Shown piece by piece: positions 53,242 to 63,778 of a stretch of DNA of 64,000 nt (position 1 is its first letter; the number at the start of each line of letters is the position of its first letter). The stretch covers positions 4,216,001 through 4,280,000 of the forward strand of contig OZ251224.1 in the NCBI GenBank assembly GCA_965240325.2, written 5' to 3'. The notes beneath the pieces are model-generated. The model was not told the DNA's origin and searched no databases. It worked only from the letters and a program-made list of their open reading frames with translations. The translations under genes were made by a program, and so were the position numbers. This DNA is from Rebecca billardiae RCC1528. Its lineage: Eukaryota; Haptophyta.

Positions 53242-55525
53242 TTGGCCAATGAGCGCGCGCTTTTTGCGCCCGCCGAATCCCGCGGCTGCAACCTCTTCCA
53301 CAGCGACTCACGGCCGTCCACACCGCCGACGATCGACCCACTGCCACTCCGCACCGACGAAGCACCGACTGTGATGCGTGGCAAGACGCGCTCACTCTCC
53401 CTCCCGCACGGCGTGGCCGAGGCGGGAGGTATCGACGCGTGGAACAACAAGACGGAGGAGCACAAGGGCCTCATGCGCATGCTCGAGGCGGTGTGCTCCG
53501 CGACGAGCGTCGAGCAGACGCTCGCCGAGGTGCGCGCCATCATGGACATGGGCCACTTCCTCTGGGCATACGCGTACATGCGCATGCTGTACAAGAAGAA
53601 CTACGAGCTCTACTACCGCACGCTGCTCGCCGCCCCGGACAAGCTGCTGCCCGTCGTGTACACGCCCACGGTGCGTCCGCCGCGCGATGCGCATGCGCGG
53701 CTGCGCGCGCGGCGCGGCGCGGCTGACCGCACGCGCGCGCGCGCGCGCGCGCGCGCGGCGCCCTCGCAGGTGGGCGAGGGCTGCCAGAAGTTCGGCATCA
53801 TGCCCTTCTACGAGCGCGGCTGCTACGTCAGCATCACGCAGCGCGGCAAGTTCCTCGACGTGCTGCGCGACTACGCCGAGGTGCACCTGGAGGGGCGGCC
53901 TGACGGCACGTACGAGTGCGACTGCATCGTCTTCTCGGACGGCGGGCGGATCCTCGGGCTCGGCGACCTGGGCGCGTGGGGCATGGGCATCCCGATCGGC
54001 AAGCTCGACCTGTACACCGTGTGCGCCGGCGTCGACCCGCGCAAGACGGTGCCGGTGATCCTGGACGCGGGCGTCTACGACTCGGCTGGCAACACCGCCA
54101 GGCTCGACATCCGAGGCCACCAGTTCTACACGGGGCTGAAGCAGAACCGCGTGACGCACAAGAGCCCCGCGGGCACGATGGTCAACTCGGCCTACTACGG
54201 CCCGGGCAACATGATCAAGGAGTTCATGGACGCCGCCGTCGAGCTCTTCGGCACCAACTGCCTGCTGCAGTTTGAGGACTTTAACTCAAACGACGCGTTC
54301 CCGCTGCTCGACGAGATGCGCACTAAGTACCTCACCTTCAACGACGACATCCAGGGCACCGCCGCGGTGACGGTGGCGGGGATCCTGGGCGCGATCAAGC
54401 TCAAGCACCCCGACATCTCGCGCCTCGTCGACCAGCTGCCGCGCGAGCGCTTCGTCTTCCACGGCGCGGGCTCGGCCAACGTGGGCGCGGCCAAGCTGCT
54501 GCTGCACGCGGGCGTCGCGCCGCACCACATCTTCATGACCAACTCGCGCGGGCTGCTGTGGCGCTCGGAGGACGGGAGCGAGGGCAACTTCCGCAACGAG
54601 GAGCAGAAGATGTTCGCCGTCGTGGGCAAGCCGCAGTGGCCCAACGCCGACCTGGTCGAGATCATCGCGCACGCCAAGCCCACCATCCTCGTCGGCGCGG
54701 TCGGCGTCAGCCCAGGCTGCTTCAAGCAGGTGCTGCGCTGCGCGCGGCCGCGCGCGCGGCGCGGGATCGAGCGGGGCGCGCGCCGGGGCCGCGAGGCGGG
54801 CCACGCAGGCCGCTCTGACGCACCGCCGCCGCTCCGCCCCGCTCCCCGCGCGCGCCTCGCCCCCGCTCCCGCCGCTGCGCCCCCGCAGGCCGTGATCGAG
54901 GAGATGGTCAAGGTGAACATGGGCTCGTCCGAGGACGGCGCGATCCGACCGACCGTGTTTGCGCTCTCAAACCCAAAGACGCAGGCGGAGGTCACGGCGG
55001 ACAACGCGATCCACTGGTCGGACGGCAAGGTGATCTACGGCTGCGGCACCGAGTTCAACGGCGTGTTCGACCACGGCCGCATGCACATGCCCGGGCAGGT
55101 GCGCCGCACGCGCCGCGCACGCCGCAATCGCCGCGCGCGCTCGCGGCGGATGGGCGTCGGCGCGTGAGCTCACGCGCGCTCGCGCCGCACGGCGCGCGCG
55201 CCCGCTGGGCGTGTCGCAGGTGAACAATGTGTACTGCTTCCCGGGCATCGCCTTCGGTGCGATCAGCTGCCGCGCGCGCACGCTGCCCGACTCGATCTTC
55301 CTCGCCGCGGCCGAGGCCGTCGCCAACACGCTCTCCGCGCAGGACATCGAGGAGGACCGCGTGGTGCCGCACCCGCGCCGCATCCGCGAGGTCGGGCTCA
55401 ACGTGGCGACCGCGACCGCGCTGGCGTGCAAGGCGGCGGGCGTCGGCACGCGCGAGCTCGGCGACAGCTACGAGGCGGTGAAGGCGGTGCTCGCCAAGGA
55501 GATGTGGGCGCCGCGCCCAGAGTAG
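53242..55525 (+). CDS. Malic enzyme (decarboxylating malate dehydrogenase)
   Basis: Four exons (53242-53670, 53770-54729, 54889-55098, 55220-55525), 634 residues if the first ATG is used; the in-frame ATG at 53374 would give 590. It converts malate to pyruvate and CO2 with NAD(P)+. Landmarks in order: VVYTPTVGEGC, SDGGRILGLGDLGAWGMGIP, GLKQNRVTHKSP, LLQFEDFNSNDAFPLLD, YLTFNDDIQGTAAVT, the Rossmann motif FHGAGSANVGAAK, VGAVGVSPGCF, FALSNPKTQAEVT and NNVYCFPGIAFG. Catalytic Tyr (VVYTPT), the metal-binding ED/D set and the nucleotide-binding GxGxxxG-like motif are present. Introns 1 and 2 (99 and 159 nt) are multiples of three without stops. The extra N-terminus could be an organelle-targeting leader but is not clearly one. 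Cofactor preference cannot be assigned. Confidence 0.92.
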
Positions 55526-56112
55526 CGCATGCGCGCGCAAGGCCACGCAGCACTGAGCACACCCGCACGAGTGCCCCTCCCTGGGCGGGCCCTCCCGGCC
55601 GGCCCGCCCCGTGCGTCCCGGCTCGATAATCTTCGCGTTCATCTCGGTACAGTAACAGTGTGAGACTATGCTGATGACATTCTGAATCTGCGTCGTGCTG
55701 ACAGCTGACGATGATGATATGATGAATCAAGTGCCACGGTGCCCGGTGGCCCGTGATGGGCGAGTGACTAGTATGAGTAGTGAGGCCCGGAGCGGAGGCC
55801 GACTCAGCCCGGGGCGGCGGGGAGGCCGACGTCAGGCCCGGCGCGGACTGGGTCACCGGAGGCCCGGAGGGCGCGGCGGCCGGAAGGCTTAGACTTAGTT
55901 CATGGCGGCAGCGTAGTCGTAGTCGTATGTCTAGTGACTGACGTGAGTCCCAGGCGCGTGACCAGGCCGCGCCGAGTGGCGAATCGTGCATGCAGTCATC
56001 CATCGGCGCGCATCGCGGGCTGCGAGTCCTGACGCCGGAGCAGTCGTCGTCGCGCCTACTAGTACTCGGGGCTCCTGCCGATATCAGCGCTGATGACGAT
56101 GCGGCAGCTGCT
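55526..56112. other. Intergenic between convergent genes
   Basis: About 590 bp with balanced composition and broken frames. A short GGCCCGGAGxxxG(A/G)GGCCG motif recurs a few times near 55780-55880. No gene recognised. Confidence 0.5.
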
Positions 56113-57500
56113 CTAAGCCAGGCGCATGAGCAAGCGCAGCTCTTGCCGCTTCTTGGAGAACTTTGCCGCGCACGAGTCGCTGTCGATCCTCGCGGGCAGC
56201 TTGAGCTGCAGCACCACGTCGCCTGGGGCGCGCAGGTGCACCTGCGGCGCGGGCGGGCGGAGGGCGCACCGCGCTGAGCCGACGGGCGGGCGCGCGCACG
56301 CACGGCACGCACGCGCACCGCCTGCCATACCCCCACCTCCGCGTCGGCACGCGCGCGCGCGCGCTCACCCGGTGCGCGTCCACCTCGAGCTCGAGCGCGC
56401 CCATCTGCTGCACGCCCGGCAGCTGCACGAGCAGGCAGAGCGCGCGGCCGCCGTCGTCCGCGCGCGTCTCGTCGAGCGTGTATGCTGGCTCGCGCGCGGT
56501 GCTCGCGCTCGGCGCGGCGTCCTTCGCCGCGCGCGCGCCGCTGCCCTTTGGCTCCGCGCCCTGCTGCCCCTGCTGCGCCTGCTGCCCCTGCTGCGCCTGC
56601 TGCCCCTGCTGCGCCTGCTGCCCCTGCAGAAAGCCCTTCTTGGCAAAGGCCACGCCGGGCGCCTCGGCCGGCTGCTGCCGGTGCGAGGAGGGCTGCTGCT
56701 GCTGGGCGGCCTCCATCGCCTCCATGGACTGCGAGACGTGCCGCAGCTCGGCGAAGAACTCGTCCGGGTCGGTGGTCGCCGCGATCTCCTCGAGCTCTGG
56801 TGTGCGCGAGGGGCGAGAGGGCGCGCGTGCGTTGCCACGCGTGTTGCCGCGCATGCCGGCAGGGCGCGTGAGTGCACTGGGCGCCGGCCGCGCGAGCGCC
56901 GTGCGCGCGCGGCGCGGGCTCGAGCGGCGCACCGTCCTTGGAGGGAAGCACCTTCTGCACCGCCTCCCACGCCTTGCGCTCCTCCTCCCTCTTGGCCTGC
57001 TCCTCCTCACGTGCCGCCTTCTGCGCCCGCAGGCGGGGGGAGGAGCACGCAGCGGCGCAGCGCGGCGCAGCGCGGCGCAGCGCGGCGCAGCGCGTCGCAG
57101 CGGGGGGCAGCGGGGCGCGGCGCAGGGCGAGTGGAGGGGAGGGCGTGCGCTGAGAGACGGGAGGGCTGGGAGCCGCCCGCGCGCTGCGCGTGCGTACGCC
57201 GCCGCCGCCGCCGCCGCCTCGCCCCTTGCCCCCGTAGCCCCACGCCTCGCGCTCCCGCCCCCCTCCGCGCGCGCACCTCCGCCTCATCCTCGAGCCCCGC
57301 GTGCTGGCGCATCATCTGCAGCTGCTCCTGCTCGCTCATGTTGTTGGTGTCGACCGTCTTCACGCGCGAGCGGAGCTTCTCGGGCATCCAGCCGAGCGGG
57401 TCGCCCGCGTTGGGCGCGGGGGTGCCCTCGGTCGAGCCGTTCGGGTACAGCTTGCCCCCAGCGCCGTTCAGGAACCCTTTCTTCACCGCCTGGCCCTGGC

Positions 57501-57552
<52 letters not shown>

Positions 57553-58350
57553 GCCCGCAGCGGCCTCGTGCTGCGTGCCGGCCGGCGCGTCTCGCCTGGA
57601 GCCGGCGTCCGCGCTGGCGGGCTTGCGCCCCCGCGCGCGCGCCGCCGCCTCCGCCTCCTCCCACGAGTCGAACTCCTGCACGAGCTTCTTCTTCGCCGGC
57701 TGCCCGCCCGAGGCGTGCGCGCGCGGCTGGGCACCGTTCGCACGCATCTGCGCGAGCTGCTGCCTCTCCATCTCTGCGAGCTCGGGGATGGGGAGCGGCG
57801 CGGTGCCGTCGGCGCCGCCGCCCTTGTACAGCGCGCGGATCACCTTCGACTTCCGGTCGAGCCGCACGCCGAACTCCTTCTCCGCGTGCGCGATGGCGAG
57901 CGCGCTCATGCCGTCGCGGAAGGTGGCCGCGTTCCGGCCGTGCTGCGCGCGCTCGACCAGCGCCGGGTGGAAGACGACGTCGATCGCGGTGGCGGTCTCG
58001 CCGGCGTGGTCCGCGCACGCGCGGCGAGAGCACACGTGCAGCGGCACGTCCACGTTCGCGAGGCACCAGCTGTCCAGGTACTCGTCGTCCACCGGCTCGC
58101 GCTGCCCCTTGGTGAGCGGGCGGTCGACCACGTCGTGCGCGCACACGTTGAGGAACCACTTCTCGTTGGACGGCTGCAGGTGCGTCTTGAGGACGAAGCC
58201 CGGCCGCGGGAGTATCCGCGGGTTGACCGCAGCCGGCTCGGGCACCCCCGCCGCCGCGGGCGGCAGCGAAGTCACGCTCGCCTTGAGGGGCATCGCGATG
58301 CGCGCGTTGAGCGCTGGCAGCTTCACCAGCAGCTCGGCACGCGACGACAA
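56113..58350 (-). CDS. PIH1-domain protein (dynein arm assembly / R2TP type)
   Basis: Four exons (58350-57277, 57020-56933, 56796-56369, 56241-56113), 572 residues. Donors GTGCGC, GTGCGC and GTGAGC, acceptors CAG; junctions DEAE-KAAREEE, PSKD-ELEEIAA and VDAHR-VHLRAPG. The N-terminal PIH1 domain (about residues 45-190) shows PGFVLKT, EKWFLNVCAHDVVDRPL and DVVFHPALVERA. The C-terminus (LCLLVQLPGV, VDAHRVHLRAPGDVVLQLKLPA) resembles the CS-like domain of the family. Such proteins work with HSP90 and R2TP-like complexes; several (Kintoun, PIH1D1-3, TWI1) pre-assemble axonemal dyneins in the cytoplasm. The middle is disordered, with an Ala-Gly run (about 57500-57555) and Gln-Gln-Gly-Gln repeats (about 56565-56625). 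Which PIH1 paralogue this is needs a tree. Confidence 0.85.
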
Positions 58351-60040
58351 CCGTCGCGTTTTTGCGCGGCGGTCCTATTTTTCATCGTGGAACCACAGAA
58401 TAAATCCGCCGCGCTTTTTCTGGGTAGAGACGAGCAAGCGAGCGACCGCGCGGCGCGCGCGCGGCCCGCCAATTGTCCGTTTTTGCCTGATTTCCCTAAT
58501 TCCTCCGGTAGCAGACTCTTACAACCGGACCGGTGCGGCAAGCACGCTGACGAAGTTGAGAGCGGTCCCGGCCAATCACGGCGCAGAAATCAGACGAACT
58601 GATGCGATAACATACCGAAGGTACCAGTACGGTCGCGTTTCTTTGGTCGCGTTGACGGCGTTGTTGGCTCGGGCGCTCGGCCCTCGCGTACGCCTCGGCC
58701 CGTCCATCGATCGACCGCCCCGACCCACGATCGCCAAATGGCACCGCTGCGCTGTGATGACGACGCGGAGGATGCGCTCGGTGGGCACAGCGTCCCGCAC
58801 GGCATCCCACCCCGCACGTTGCTCGCCCCACGGGCCGCAGCCAAGGCCGACAGCCACTCCACGGGGATGGAGGACGGCGACGAGTTCGGCGGTCACAGTG
58901 TTCCCATCTCGACAAAAGCAAACGGTGCCATGGCTCATCTGGACGGTCTCACGAACGATTCGGCCGTCCTTGGAGGGCACAGCGTCCCGCATGGCGACCG
59001 CCACCGCACGCTACTTGCTCCCCGCGCGGCAGGCCAGCTGGACGGCCACTCCGCGGAGTTTGACTACTGCGACGAGCTCGGTGGTCACAGCGTCCCCGTC
59101 TCGGCGAAGGTGAAGGGGGTGATGGCGCACCCAGACGGCCTCGCAGGCATTGTTGCCGGCAGTTAAAGGCCGGTCGTTGTGCCACCCGCGCATGGGCTCG
59201 GCGTGACGATGGTAGACCGGCGTGTTCCAAGACCACTGAGTAGGGCTCCCCCGCGCCGGTCCGCCCCAGGTGCGAGCCCGCATTATAGTACGCGATTCGC
59301 TCGGCAGTCAGCGGTCCGAATTCAGCGGGCTATTTAGTAACAGGCCGCCTGCGGATCGTGACGACAGTACGACTCGCTCGCCTAGTCGCCTTACTACTAG
59401 TACGCCCAATGCATCGTCGATCACTGGCCAGCCACTCGGCCGCACCGAGTGTCAGTGAGTCCGAGACTCCGCCGGCGACGCGCGGCCGGGGCCCCGGTGA
59501 CGCGGCGGGCCGCCCGACTAGTGGCGGGCGTTCGGCCAGCCGACTCGGGCGACTGTGACGCACGAGTTGACCGTATAGTCACGCAGGTGAGCGGTGCGGC
59601 ATATATGATATGCCGCGCCCGCGCCCCGCGGGCGCCGCCCGGCCGCCGCCGGGGCCCGGACGCGCCGCGCGGCCCCCGCGCGCACGGCGGACGCCGCCGG
59701 CCTGGCGCGCCCCGGTGGCGGCCCGTCAGCCGTGCAGAGTCCTGCCGCGGGCCGCGGAGATCGACTCGCGTGAGGGCTCCGAGTAGTCCGCGCCATAGGT
59801 CCACAGTGGCACGACTCGCGTTTGTCAGTGGACCATCTGGTCTTCATGGAGTCGGTGCACGGCGCCGGTGCCAGTGCCTCTGCCACTGCTTCTGTGGGTC
59901 ATGATGCGGGAATCCGATGCGCTGGGAGCCGTGCAGCGTGTCTCTGAAGGCGCGGGCACTTGATGCGCATGCAGCACTGAGCAGGCAGCATAGAATCAGA
60001 GGAACCAGGCGCCATCGCGAGGATGCCCGGAGCATCGCCG
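58351..60040. other. Intergenic with a short duplicated open frame
   Basis: 1.7 kb without a firmly supported gene. A 142-codon plus-strand frame at 58738-59166 is listed separately. 59290-59500 is balanced DNA with no signal; 59590-59760 is strongly GC-rich and low-complexity; 59790-60040 shows nothing recognisable. Confidence 0.45.
58738..59166 (+). CDS. Possible short protein with internal GGHSVP duplications
   Basis: A 142-residue frame built of two ~72-residue units. Each unit holds (A/V)LGGHSVPHG, RTLLAPRAA, GHS-like, D(E)(F/L)GGHSVP and KANGAMAH.DGL-like blocks; the GGHSVP motif appears four times. Differences between units are partly synonymous or conservative, which favours coding, but the minus strand is also open over much of the region. 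No signal peptide, domain or family was recognised, and no neighbour suggests a role. Confidence 0.35.
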   Translation: MAPLRCDDDAEDALGGHSVPHGIPPRTLLAPRAAAKADSHSTGMEDGDEFGGHSVPISTKANGAMAHLDGLTNDSAVLGGHSVPHGDRHRTLLAPRAAGQLDGHSAEFDYCDELGGHSVPVSAKVKGVMAHPDGLAGIVAGS

Positions 60041-60682
60041 TCACGCCGTTCCTGAGCGCGGCTCGGCGGGGCCGCCGTCGGCCGAGCTCAACGCGTAGAC
60101 GTAGATCTTGCTGGACACGTCAGGCGACAGCACCGACGTGGTGACGTGTGGCTCGAGCAACGGCTGCCCTAGTATGGGCATCGCGTATGCGTTCGACACC
60201 ACAATACTGCGGGGAGGTAGCTCGGCGCGCAGCTTGCGCCCGAGGCGCTCCATGATTGGCGGCACGCCGTAGACCACGACAATATCTGCGTCGCTCATGT
60301 CTGCGGTCCACAGGCTCTGCCATCGCACAGACTCGCGTTCAGCGCCGGCACTGCGAGCCAGGGACACGGCGCACAGGAACGGGTTGATCTCGTAGCCCGT
60401 GGCACGTCCGAAACCCGCTTGGCGCGCGGCGCGCAGCACGCTCCCATCGCCGCTGCCCAGGTCGACGAGGTGCATCGCATCGACGGGCTTGCCGACGTGT
60501 TTCAAGACGGCGCTGTGGTGTGTCAGCAGCCCGCTGTCGCCGAAAAGTGCGCGCAGCTTCCGAGCGGCCGTGGGAACGAATGGAGCGCCCTGCCTGCGGA
60601 GCGCGGCCACGAATGACCAACCGAGCACCACGTTGGCTGACACCATGCCATACAGCAACGCGTCCACCATGCTGGACGCCAT
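60041..60682 (-). CDS. FAM173-type lysine methyltransferase
   Basis: Single exon; MASSMVDALLYG at 60682 gives 213 residues (an upstream in-frame ATG at 60712 adds ten). An N-terminal hydrophobic segment (LLYGMVSANVVLGWSFVAAL) precedes a compact Rossmann methyltransferase: APFVPT, VDLGSGDGSVLRAA (SAM motif I), GYEINPFL, SLWTADMSDADIVVVYGVPP, IMERLGRKLRAELP and RSIVVSNAYAMP. This order and the short length match the FAM173 family (ATPSCKMT/ANTKMT), mitochondrial enzymes that methylate lysines of ATP synthase subunit c or the adenine nucleotide translocase. The membrane segment fits inner-membrane anchoring. Which target applies here is not decidable from sequence. Confidence 0.85.
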   Translation of the reverse strand: MASSMVDALLYGMVSANVVLGWSFVAALRRQGAPFVPTAARKLRALFGDSGLLTHHSAVLKHVGKPVDAMHLVDLGSGDGSVLRAARQAGFGRATGYEINPFLCAVSLARSAGAERESVRWQSLWTADMSDADIVVVYGVPPIMERLGRKLRAELPPRSIVVSNAYAMPILGQPLLEPHVTTSVLSPDVSSKIYVYALSSADGGPAEPRSGTA

Positions 60683-60712
60683 CCGGTGCTGGCGGGTGCA
60701 CGCAATTTGCAC

Positions 60713-61180
60713 CGGAAATAAAAACCCACCGAAAACCAGGTGCTCTCCCGACGGTTACTCGTCAACGGCCGCCCGACCCGTCGACACGCAAGGTCTAGGA
60801 TCACGATGGTGACGTCGTCTCATCCGGTTTCGTGTCGCGATTTCGACGGTCTGAGGCGCAACCTTTCAGACCGACAGCCGAAGTGCGTGTATCCATGACA
60901 TGATAGATATATGCGTAAATGCAGTGCCACCTTGCCGCGCCGCAGCCCCTCGATGCAATCCCCGCGCGTCGAATCGTCTGATGGGCCGCGGCCGCCGTTC
61001 CCGTGCAGTGAGCTGAGCTCCGAGCGCGCCGGGCAGCTCGGCCCGACTGCAGGCCGCCGTCAGGTCTGACAAAGCCGCACACGAGTGTCAATAGCTTAGC
61101 GCCGCGCCGACACCATCGCCCGTACGAGGCGAAGAGCCGCGGACGGCGTGCATGCGCACCACGCCACCAGCGCGTCGCCC
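60713..61180. other. Intergenic
   Basis: About 470 bp between the 5' end of the methyltransferase and the 3' end of CFAP20, both on the minus strand. No gene seen; it must hold the methyltransferase promoter. Confidence 0.5.
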
Positions 61181-62207
61181 CTACCCCTGCGCCGGCTGAC
61201 CTCCGGCTTGCTTCTGCGCACGGCGGGCGCGCGCGCACGCGGGAGCGGCGGGCGGCGGGCGTGAGCGACGGGCCGCGGGTGGCGCGCGCTGCCGTGCGCA
61301 CTCGGGCGCACCTGGATGGGCAAGAAGAGTTTGAACTCGGGAGGCAGCTCCTCCTCCGAGTACAGCCGGTCCGAGAAGTAGATCCGGCGGATGCGGCAGT
61401 TCGCGTGGATCTGCACGCGCAGCGTCTCAATGTAGTTGGTGCCGTACGCGCGCCGCGTGAAGTCGCTCAGGTTGAACTGGATCTGATTCCAGCCCTCGTC
61501 GAGCCGCATCGGCATCGTGCAGATGAACGGCTTCACGCGCGTGGTCGACTGGTAGTTCGAGGCGCGGAAGCGGCGGCGCACGTTCTTGTCGTCCAGAACG
61601 GTCACCTCGAACGTGAAGTACTTCTTCAACTGCGCGCGCGCCCGGCGCAGCACGAGCAGGGCGCGTGAGCGCGCGGGCCGGCCGCCAGCAGCGCCAGCGG
61701 GTAACTGACTCAACCGAAGCCGGCCGCGCCGCGCCGCGCGCGCGCGCGCGCCACGCGGCGAGCGCCGCGCGGGCAGCGAGACGGTGCGCGGTGCGCAGTG
61801 CGCGGCGAGGCGGCGCGCCGCGCGCGCCCCGCGAGCGCGCACGTTCTTGATGATCATCACGAGGAACGGCAGCTTGATGCCCAGCGTCTCCTTGGCGTTG
61901 GCGGGGCACGAGATGAACGTGGTCGAGATGTTGGTCGACATGATCTCGAGCACAGAGGACTGGATGTCGTTGTCCGTGATGCGCTTGATGTGCCCATTTT
62001 TGACCTCCTTATCCCAGATCTGCAACGGCTTGCTCCTGCGCGCGCCGGGCACGCGGCACGGCCCGGCGACGTGGTGAGCACTCGCAGCGCGCACGAGCCA
62101 CTGCGCTGCCGCTGACCCGCGCTCCCATGCGCGCGCGCGCGTGTGTGCACGCACCCGATACTGTAGAGGATGCTCAAGAACCCCGATTGGAATGTGTTCT
62201 TAAACAT
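61181..62207 (-). CDS. CFAP20: Cilia- and flagella-associated protein 20
   Basis: Four exons (62207-62155, 62035-61843, 61629-61312, 61213-61181), 198 residues versus 193 in humans. Donors GTGCGT, GTGCGC and GTGCGC, acceptors CAG. The sequence is extremely conserved: [74 protein letters not shown] and [18 protein letters not shown]. Only the last exon ([10 protein letters not shown]) is lineage-specific; it was placed by the CAG acceptor and the following stop. CFAP20 (BUG22) is an inner-junction protein of axonemal doublet microtubules, needed for ciliary motility and tubulin modification. Its presence argues that the organism builds flagella. Head-to-head with the small gene at 62621. Confidence 0.97.
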
Positions 62208-62620
62208 TGTGCGCCTGCAGAGCGCGCGGTTGCCGCAAGGGGTACGGGGGCACGGAGCGCGTGACGACGCGGCGCGTGTGACGGCAGCAAGCCTTGCGCG
62301 CCGCACACGCACACGCGCCAGCGCCTGCTGCCGCTCCGCCGCACAGGCCGCGTGCGACGGAGCGGTGCCGCATGCGCTCTCGGCTCACATGCCACGCCGG
62401 CGTCGGGCACGCGCGCCGCGCGAGCGTCGCCGCGCGCACAATGCGCGCTCCCCGGCGAGCTCGCTTTGAAGCTCCGCCTTGGAGTCAGCCACCCTGCGCT
62501 AAGCTCTGTGCTGGTGACAACAGCTGGCCCAAGAAACGGTGACGTCCGGGCGCCGAGTCCGGATGCACGACACCCGCGCCTCATCGAGTCGCGACCACCA
62601 TCGCGGTCTCGGCGCGGCAA
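62208..62620. promoter_or_regulatory. Putative bidirectional promoter
   Basis: 413 bp between the start codons of CFAP20 (minus) and the small membrane protein (plus). No specific element seen. Confidence 0.4.
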
Positions 62621-62940
62621 ATGTCGATGCTCAGGGCGAACCTGCAATCGTTCCTCCTCGGCGCCGTGGGCTCGTTCGGCGCCGGCTACTACTTCCTCCA
62701 CCAGGACATCTGGCGCTCGGCCGATCTCCTCGGCGAGAGCCTCGGCTCCATGATCACCGAGGCGCGCGGGAAGAGCGCAGCGCTCGAGAAGCGCGTGGCC
62801 AAGCTGGAGGCGGAGGTGGCTGCGCTCAAGGTGCGCGCCAGCGCACGCGCCGAGGGCGCGGTGTGGCGTGCCCCACGCGCTCATGCTCCGACCGCTCCCT
62901 CTGTGGCGCCCCCCTTCCGCGGCGGCAGGCAAAGCGCTGA
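62621..62940 (+). CDS. Small membrane/coiled-coil protein, unknown
   Basis: Exon 1 is 62621-62830; a GTGCGC donor and a CAG acceptor at 62928 add a last short exon (62929-62940) encoding AKR and stop, for 73 residues. Reading through the intron would give 123 residues with a biased Arg/Ala tail, which is less likely. The protein has one hydrophobic segment (SFLLGAVGSFGAGYYFLHQ, about residues 10-28) and then a short coiled coil (ALEKRVAKLEAEVAALKAKR). The shape suits a mitochondrial inner-membrane organiser or assembly factor, but no family is recognised. Confidence 0.55.
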
Positions 62941-63778
62941 CGGCCCCAGCTCGGCGTCCGCACGCCCGCGCGCGAGACGGTGGGCTCACTAGTGTCCGAT
63001 GCTGCGCGCTCGCACTGGACAAGCGGCACGCGGCCTCGGCGCACCTTCCTCAGCTGGGCAGTGGGGTCGGAGGTTGCCGATGCACACGCCTGCCGTGGTT
63101 CGCAAGCTTGCGTTCGCGCCTCCATCGCGCGGGGCGAGGCGCAACGCTGCGTGCGCGTGACACGCAGGCACTATCATAGGCACTCACTATCATGTAGGCA
63201 GCCTCCGGCGCGCCCGCGCCGGCACTGTCCTGACCTGGCACCCGGCAGCCGCGGCAGCCTGACCAAACACCCGGGCGAACTACTGCCGTCAGCGTGAGTA
63301 TTTAATATTTTAAAATTTATTATATTTTATAATAGCATTGTCAGTGCAGGCAGCAAATGCACTGCTGCCCGAGGCGAGTTCCGACTTTAGACTCAGTAAT
63401 TAATTCATCCGGCGTGCCCGCAGTATCGCCAGTCAGCATCGGTAAAGTAAACGTATATGAGGCGTATTTACTCATTACTCTATATATATATAGCTAGCGC
63501 CGTCAGCATCATTCATCACGCGCGGTGTCGGTGACCGCGAATTTCAATTTGACTGGCGGCACCATCACTCCGTGACTCGACTCAGACTGAACGGCGACTG
63601 ACTCGGCAGACGGTCGTCGCACCGGTTGCCGATTGACATCGGTCATTCCGAATGCCCATCATCGTCGCGACTGCGACATCACTCATCAGCAGTCATCACT
63701 CACATCAGCGCCAGACAGTGTCAGTGACGGACCGCTCCGCATCGCAGGCCATCGGCGTCTATAGACTAATTCTATGAT
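62941..63778. other. Intergenic
   Basis: GC-rich to about 63290, then AT-rich (TTTAAAATTTATTATATTTTATAA near 63300-63335, a TATATATATA run near 63482) and broken frames. No gene, RNA or repeat recognised. Confidence 0.5.
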
